From Alphaproteobacteria bacterium (GTDB lineage Bacteria; Pseudomonadota; Alphaproteobacteria; UBA6615): a stretch of DNA of 9,977 bases. Shown one piece after another: positions 6,613 to 9,977 of the stretch (its first letter is position 1; the number at the start of each line of letters is the position of its first letter). The stretch spans positions 1 through 9,977 of the forward strand of contig JABDJY010000381.1 of the NCBI GenBank assembly GCA_013003285.1. Direction: 5' to 3'. The position numbers were made by a program, and so were the translations under genes. A model generated the notes under the pieces. That model saw only the letters and a program-made list of their open reading frames with translations. It had not been told where the DNA came from and ran no database searches.

Positions 6613-8085
6613 ATGGGAAAGTTTCTCTTCCGCATTGCAGTATCGATCACACTGGGACTGATGGCGCTCGCCGCGCCGGCCCTGGCCCAGAGCAAAAATA
6701 CGCTGACCCTCGGCATGACCTTGGAGCCGCCCCATTTGGACCCGACGGCGGGCGCGGCGGCGGCTATCGATGCGGTTGTCTACGCCAATGTTTTCGAGGG
6801 TCTGACCCGCATCGACGAGACCGGCGCCGTGCAACCGCAACTGGCCAGCGAATGGTCGGTCTCCGACGACGGTCTGGTCTATACCTTCAAGCTGCGCGCC
6901 AAGACGCGTTTCCATGACGGCTCGACGCTCGACGCCAGCGACGTGGTGTTCTCGCTCGACCGGGCGCGCGGTCCGGACTCGGTAAATGCCCAGAAGCCGC
7001 TATTCGCCGCCATCGACACGGTCGAGGCGGTGGATGCCAAGACCGTGCGCATCACGCTAAGCCGGCCCGAGGGTTCGCTATTGTTCAATCTGGGCTGGGG
7101 CGATGCGGTGATCGTCGGCCCTGAATCGGCCGAGACCAATAAGTCCAAGCCGATCGGCAGCGGTCCGTTCAAGTTCGATCAATGGGTCAAGGGCGACCGC
7201 ATCGAATTGTCGGCGGTCGATGCCAGCGCACACCTGCAGAAGGTCACGTTCAGGGTAATCCCCGATCCCTCGGCCCAGGTCGCGGCCTTGAAGGCCGGCG
7301 ATATCGACGCCGTCCCGCAGTTGAATGCGCCCGAGGCGGTGCTGGCCTTCCAGGCCGACCCGAACTTCGAGGTCGCCATCGGCTCCACCGAGGGTGAGAC
7401 CATACTGTCGATCAACAATAACAAGGCGCCGCTCAACGATGTGCGGGTGCGCCGCGCGATTGCCCATGCGATCGACCGCAAGGCGATCATCGACGGCGCC
7501 ATGTTTGGCTTCGGCACGCCGATCGGCAGCCATTTCGCGCCGCATCATCCGGCCTACGTGGATTTGACGGCGACCTATCCCCACGATCCGGCCAAGGCCC
7601 GCGCGCTGTTGAAAGAGGCCGGGGTGGAGAATTTAAAGCTGACCCTGAAACTGCCGCCGCCGACCTATGCCAGACGGGGTGGTGAGATCGTCGCGGCGCA
7701 GCTCAAGCAGGTCGGCATCGAGGCCGAGATCATTCCGGTGGAATGGGCGCAATGGCTCGAGCAGGTGTTCCGCGGCGACGATTTCGATCTCACCATCGTC
7801 TCCCACACCGAGCCGCAGGATATCGGCATCTACGCCCGCGAGAAATATTACTTCAATTATGACTCGCCCAAGTTCAAATCGGTGTTCGACGATTTGACCA
7901 AAGCCACCGATCCGGCCAAGCGCGCGGAACTGATGGGAATGGCGCAACGCATCCTCGCCGAAGATTCGGTCAACGGGTTCATGTTCCAGCTCGCCAAGCT
8001 CGGCGTGTGGAAGAAGGAGCTCAAAGGTCTGTGGCGCAACAGCCCGGTCCAGGCCAACGACGTGACTGGCGCGCGCTGGGAGTAG
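6613..8085 (+). CDS. ABC transporter periplasmic solute-binding protein, family 5 (DppA/OppA type)
   Basis: This 490-residue exported binding protein starts with a signal peptide: basic Lys3/Arg7, a hydrophobic core at about 8-21, and Ala23-Leu-Ala25/Gln26 as the cleavage site. There is no lipobox cysteine, so it should be soluble in the periplasm. The mature protein begins like family 5 members (LTLGMTLEPPHLDPT). It continues with Asn-Val-Phe-Glu-Gly-Leu, Leu-Ala-Ser-Glu-Trp, Thr-Phe-x-Leu-Arg and Arg-Phe-His-Asp-Gly-Ser, and has Gly182-Ser-Gly-Pro-Phe in the hinge region. The family binds di- and oligopeptides and also nickel, glutathione, opines or sugars, so the ligand cannot be named; the two amide hydrolases upstream favour a peptide-like one. 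Purine-rich GGGGTAGGA at 6602-6610 serves as the Shine-Dalgarno. A palindromic candidate operator lies about 36 bp upstream of the ATG. The structured 268-bp gap after the stop may raise its level relative to the permeases. Confidence 0.93.
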   Translation: MGKFLFRIAVSITLGLMALAAPALAQSKNTLTLGMTLEPPHLDPTAGAAAAIDAVVYANVFEGLTRIDETGAVQPQLASEWSVSDDGLVYTFKLRAKTRFHDGSTLDASDVVFSLDRARGPDSVNAQKPLFAAIDTVEAVDAKTVRITLSRPEGSLLFNLGWGDAVIVGPESAETNKSKPIGSGPFKFDQWVKGDRIELSAVDASAHLQKVTFRVIPDPSAQVAALKAGDIDAVPQLNAPEAVLAFQADPNFEVAIGSTEGETILSINNNKAPLNDVRVRRAIAHAIDRKAIIDGAMFGFGTPIGSHFAPHHPAYVDLTATYPHDPAKARALLKEAGVENLKLTLKLPPPTYARRGGEIVAAQLKQVGIEAEIIPVEWAQWLEQVFRGDDFDLTIVSHTEPQDIGIYAREKYYFNYDSPKFKSVFDDLTKATDPAKRAELMGMAQRILAEDSVNGFMFQLAKLGVWKKELKGLWRNSPVQANDVTGARWE

Positions 8086-8098
8086 GCGGCACACTAGC

Positions 8099-8113
8099 GT
8101 TTCCAATGGGAAC
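8099..8113 (+). other. short stem-loop just after the binding-protein stop codon
   Basis: GTTTCC (8099-8104) and GGGAAC (8108-8113) can pair over an AAT loop, with one G-U wobble, 13 bases after the stop. No T tract follows, so it is not a typical intrinsic terminator. It is the first of a run of potential hairpins filling the gap before the permease gene and might protect the 3' end of the upstream message. It could be chance. Confidence 0.3.
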
Positions 8114-8121
8114 CATATTCG

Positions 8122-8157
8122 ACCCCCACCCCGACCTTCTTCCCTCAAGGGAGAAAA
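8122..8157 (+). repeat. C/G-rich palindromic repeat module 1 (+ orientation)
   Basis: A C-rich left part (ACCCCCACCCCGACC) is followed by a hairpin: TTCCC and GGGAG pair over a TCAA loop (8145-8148), with one wobble. A-rich bases follow. Layout and loop match module 3, so the two are copies of one repeat type. Modules of this kind, C-rich leader plus a short CCC/GGG hairpin, resemble REP-like intergenic repeats that I recall as common in GC-rich alphaproteobacteria. Copy number elsewhere in the genome cannot be seen from this window. Confidence 0.55.
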
Positions 8158-8185
8158 AAGCAGCCTATCCGCTCCGCCAACACAT

Positions 8186-8225
8186 CCCCTCCCCCCAGCG
8201 AGGGGGAGGGTTAGGGAGGGGGGGC
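8186..8225 (-). repeat. C/G-rich palindromic repeat module 2 (inverted orientation)
   Basis: CCCTCCCCC (8187-8195) and GGGGGAGGG (8202-8210) form a perfect 9-bp stem over the loop CAGCGA. A G-rich flank (TTAGGGAGGGGGGG, 8211-8224) follows. Read on the minus strand, this flank becomes the C-rich leader seen in modules 1 and 3, so this copy is inverted relative to them. Modules 1 and 2 together form a head-to-head pair, like the paired REP units of enteric BIME elements. The stem is the strongest in the gap. Confidence 0.6.
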
Positions 8226-8235
8226 TTTCGAGCCC
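8222..8235 (+). other. stem-loop with TTCG tetraloop
   Basis: GGGCT (8222-8226) and AGCCC (8231-8235) are perfectly complementary and enclose TTCG (8227-8230), a UUCG tetraloop in RNA. UUCG is exceptionally stable when closed by C-G; here the closing pair is U-A, so the bonus is smaller. It partly shares its left arm with the G-run of repeat module 2, so the two structures may compete. No T tract follows, which argues against an intrinsic terminator. Confidence 0.45.
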
Positions 8236-8278
8236 ATCGATCACGAGCAACTGATGATTTGGCGCCGCTGCCGCGGCG

Positions 8279-8322
8279 TAACCCCCCACCCCATCCCTTC
8301 CCCTCAAGGGGGGAGGGGGTTA
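8279..8322 (+). repeat. C/G-rich palindromic repeat module 3 (+ orientation) with perfect 8-bp terminal inverted repeats
   Basis: The 44-bp unit is bounded by TAACCCCC (8279-8286) and its exact reverse complement GGGGGTTA (8315-8322). Inside, CCCC (8300-8303) and GGGG (8308-8311) enclose a TCAA loop, the same loop as in module 1. The C-rich leader also matches module 1 closely. The unit lies 31 bp before the permease start. Clean terminal inverted repeats fit a small mobile or REP-like element, but no target-site duplication is obvious. Confidence 0.6.
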
Positions 8323-8326
8323 AAGC

Positions 8327-8353
8327 GGTGTCCGTAAATGGGGCGCTGACACC
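8327..8353 (+). promoter_or_regulatory. inverted repeat ending flush at the permease start codon
   Basis: GGTGTC (8327-8332) is the exact reverse complement of GACACC (8348-8353), and the next base is the A of the permease ATG. The 15-nt loop contains GGGG (8340-8343), the only Shine-Dalgarno-like run before this gene. In the mRNA this hairpin could hold down initiation of the permease relative to the binding protein. A perfect 6-bp match at exactly this position is suggestive but could be chance. Confidence 0.3.
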
Positions 8354-9301
8354 ATGCTGACCTTTGTGATCCGTCGCGCGCTGATCCTGCTGGCGACCTT
8401 GATTGTCGCCAGCGCGGCGATCTTTATCATCCTTGAGGTGTTGCCGGGCGACCCGGCGCTGCTGATCCTCGGCATCGAGGCGCAGGACGATACGCTGGCG
8501 GCGCTGCGCGCCCAGATGGGCCTCGACCGGCCGCCGCTCGAGCGTTACCTCGCCTGGATCGCCGGCATGGCGGTCGGCCAGACCGGGGTTAGCCATACCT
8601 ATGCGGTATCGGTCGGCGAGCTGATCGCGGCGCGGCTCGAGGTGACCATCCCCCTGGCGCTGATCGCGTTTGTCGCCTCGTCGGTGATCGCCGTGCCGCT
8701 GGGCATGTTCGCCGCCACGCGGCGCAACCGGCCGGGCGATTATGGCGTCATGACCTTCTCCCAGATTGGCATGGCGATCCCCAATTTCTGGTTCGGCATC
8801 ATGCTGATTCTGTTGTTCGCGGTGGCGCTGGGCTGGTTCCCGGCTGCCGGGTTCCCGGGCTGGCAGGCGGGCCTTGGCGCCGGCCTGTGGGCGCTTGTGC
8901 TGCCGGCCACTGCGCTCGCCTTACCGGAAGCCGCCATATTGGCGCGGGTGACGCGCTCCGCCGTGCTGGAGACCCTGGGTGCGGACTATGTGCGCACGGC
9001 GCGGGCCAAGGGGCTGGGCGAGCGGCGGGTGCTATGGGCCCATGTGCTGCGCAACGCGTTGATCCCCATGACCACGATCCTGGGCCTGCAATTCGCCTTT
9101 CTGCTGGCCGGCTCCATCGTGGTCGAGAATGTGTTCGCCCTGCCCGGCCTGGGCCGCTTGATCTTCCAGGCGGTCAGCCAGCGCGACGTCATCGTGGTGC
9201 GCGACGTGGTGATGCTGCTGGTGGCGCTGGTGGTGGTGGTGAACTTCCTGGTCGATATCGTCTATGGGCTGATCGACCCCCGACCGCGGTCGGCGACATG
9301 A
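8354..9301 (+). CDS. ABC transporter inner-membrane permease, DppB/OppB type
   Basis: This 315-residue integral membrane protein starts in the typical DppB manner, with Met-Leu-x-Phe-x-x-Arg-Arg leading straight into the first membrane helix at about 8-30. Leu-Pro-Gly-Asp-Pro follows at the start of the periplasmic segment, then a Met-Gly-Leu-Asp-Arg-Pro motif. Five more hydrophobic helices fit the six-helix family plan. The cytoplasmic EAA-type coupling loop lies at about 209-229 (Gly209-Ala-Asp-Tyr-x-Arg-Thr-Ala-Arg-Ala-Lys-Gly-Leu221, then Val-Leu-Arg-Asn-Ala-Leu-Ile-Pro); it docks with the ATPase subunit. Val-Glu-Asn-Val-Phe-x-Leu-Pro-Gly-Leu-Gly near the end is also characteristic. It forms a heterodimer with the next gene product, which it overlaps by ATGA. 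The leader is unusually structured and lacks a good Shine-Dalgarno. Substrate specificity is set mainly by the binding protein, so dipeptide is only a family label. Confidence 0.93.
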   Translation: MLTFVIRRALILLATLIVASAAIFIILEVLPGDPALLILGIEAQDDTLAALRAQMGLDRPPLERYLAWIAGMAVGQTGVSHTYAVSVGELIAARLEVTIPLALIAFVASSVIAVPLGMFAATRRNRPGDYGVMTFSQIGMAIPNFWFGIMLILLFAVALGWFPAAGFPGWQAGLGAGLWALVLPATALALPEAAILARVTRSAVLETLGADYVRTARAKGLGERRVLWAHVLRNALIPMTTILGLQFAFLLAGSIVVENVFALPGLGRLIFQAVSQRDVIVVRDVVMLLVALVVVVNFLVDIVYGLIDPRPRSAT

Positions 9302-9977
9302 GTATCGGCGCGGGCGATATGCCGGCGGCAAAAGTCGGCCGTCTAACAAGCGTCTGGCGGCAGCCCAATTTCCTGCTCGGCGTGGCGCTGACCGCCCTGC
9401 TGGTGGCGGTCGCCGCGCTGTCCATGGTGTGGACGCCCTACGCCTTCGACGCCATCTCCGTGCCCGACCGGCTGCAGGGGCCCAGCGCGGCCCATTGGCT
9501 GGGCACCGACCTGTTCGGCCGCGATGTGGCCTCGCGTCTGATGGTCGGCGCGCGCAACTCGATCACCGTCGGCGTGGTGGCGGTGGGCATCGGCCTGGTG
9601 TTCGGCGTGCTGCTCGGCGCCATCGCGGCGGCGCGCGGCGGCTGGATCGACGAGATCATCATGCGCGGCTCCGACGTGGTCTTCGCCTTCCCCGCCATCA
9701 TCTCGGCCCTGCTGATCACCGCCCTGATCGGCCCCGGCGCGGTCAACGCCATCATCGCCATCGGTATCTTCAACGTGCCGGTGTTCGCCCGCGTCACCCG
9801 CGGCGCGGCGCGCCAGGTTTGGGCGTTCGAATATACCCGCGCCGGCCTCGCCATCGGCAAGACGCCGCTGCAGGTGACGCGCGACCATGTGCTGCCCAAC
9901 ATCGCGCCGGTACTGATCGTGCAGGCGACGATCCAGTTCGCTATCGCCATTCTCGCCGAATCGGCGCTGTCCTATCT
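9298..9977 (+). CDS. ABC transporter inner-membrane permease, DppC/OppC type (3' end missing)
   Basis: The ATG at 9298 overlaps the stop of the preceding permease (ATGA), and the frame stays open to the window edge, giving 226 codons. Full-length relatives are about 280-300 residues, so roughly 60 or more are missing. A short polar N-terminus leads into TM1 at about 25-45. The family signature His-Trp-Leu-Gly-Thr-Asp-x-Phe-Gly-Arg-Asp and Gly-Ala-Arg-x-Ser-x-x-Val-Gly follow. Later come Arg-Gly-Ser-Asp-Val-Val-Phe-Ala-Phe-Pro and the EAA-type coupling loop from about 178 (Glu178-Tyr-Thr-Arg-Ala-Gly-x-Ala-Ile-Gly, then His-Val-Leu-Pro-Asn). Codons end in C or G even more often than in upstream genes. 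Translation should be coupled to the DppB-type gene for 1:1 production. ATPase genes are expected next but lie outside the window. Confidence 0.92.
   Translation, partial: MSIGAGDMPAAKVGRLTSVWRQPNFLLGVALTALLVAVAALSMVWTPYAFDAISVPDRLQGPSAAHWLGTDLFGRDVASRLMVGARNSITVGVVAVGIGLVFGVLLGAIAAARGGWIDEIIMRGSDVVFAFPAIISALLITALIGPGAVNAIIAIGIFNVPVFARVTRGAARQVWAFEYTRAGLAIGKTPLQVTRDHVLPNIAPVLIVQATIQFAIAILAESALSY

Noticed and set aside
8122..8322. CRISPR array or rho-independent terminator cluster in the repeat-filled gap
   Set aside because: The units are few, differently oriented and unevenly spaced, unlike CRISPR repeats. No hairpin is followed by a T tract on the + strand.
9343..9888. Minus-strand open frames (181 and 170 codons) at the right edge
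   Set aside because: The + strand frame from 9298 reads as a clear DppC-type permease to the window edge. The antisense products are low-complexity His/Asp/Gly- or Ala/Thr/Met-rich.

Overview
The window looks like chromosome from a GC-rich alphaproteobacterium, possibly Rhodospirillales-like. The evidence is strong G/C at third codon positions, tightly packed same-strand genes, short C/G-rich palindromic intergenic repeats, and the gene families present. The exact taxon cannot be read from this sequence. All recognised genes are on the + strand. I see no RNA gene, insertion sequence, CRISPR array, phage gene or integrase.

Left part (about 1-4166), an envelope/redox group. It opens with the C-terminus of a TVP38/TMEM64 (VTT/DedA-type) membrane protein. 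A complete flavin disulfide oxidoreductase follows; it resembles mercuric reductase and dihydrolipoamide dehydrogenase but lacks the mercury-specific cysteines. Next come an unpaired membrane histidine kinase with a HAMP domain and an exported DUF547 protein. The first two genes look like one transcript. The kinase and the DUF547 gene have their own 70-110 bp leaders and no clear Shine-Dalgarno sequence.

Right part (about 4222-9977), a peptide or amide uptake and hydrolysis group. An M20 (ArgE/DapE-like) deacylase/peptidase overlaps by four bases (ATGA) a P1/S58 N-terminal-nucleophile hydrolase with an Asn-Thr processing site like that of NylC. A family-5 solute-binding protein, a DppB-type permease and a DppC-type permease follow, the last two overlapping by ATGA; the last gene runs off the window. 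The ATPase genes (DppD/DppF type) would be expected just downstream. The likely joint job is to import an oligopeptide-like or N-acylated compound, then cleave it in the cytoplasm with two unrelated amide hydrolases.

The most structured non-coding DNA is the 268-bp gap between the binding-protein gene and the first permease gene (8086-8353). It holds three C/G-rich repeat modules in +/-/+ orientation, two further hairpins, and an inverted repeat whose right arm ends flush against the permease start codon. A 15-bp perfect palindrome lies just upstream of the binding-protein gene and is a candidate operator. No wholly novel system is evident. The substrate of the right-hand group, the job of the left-hand redox group and the RNA structure in the transporter gap are the parts worth following up.
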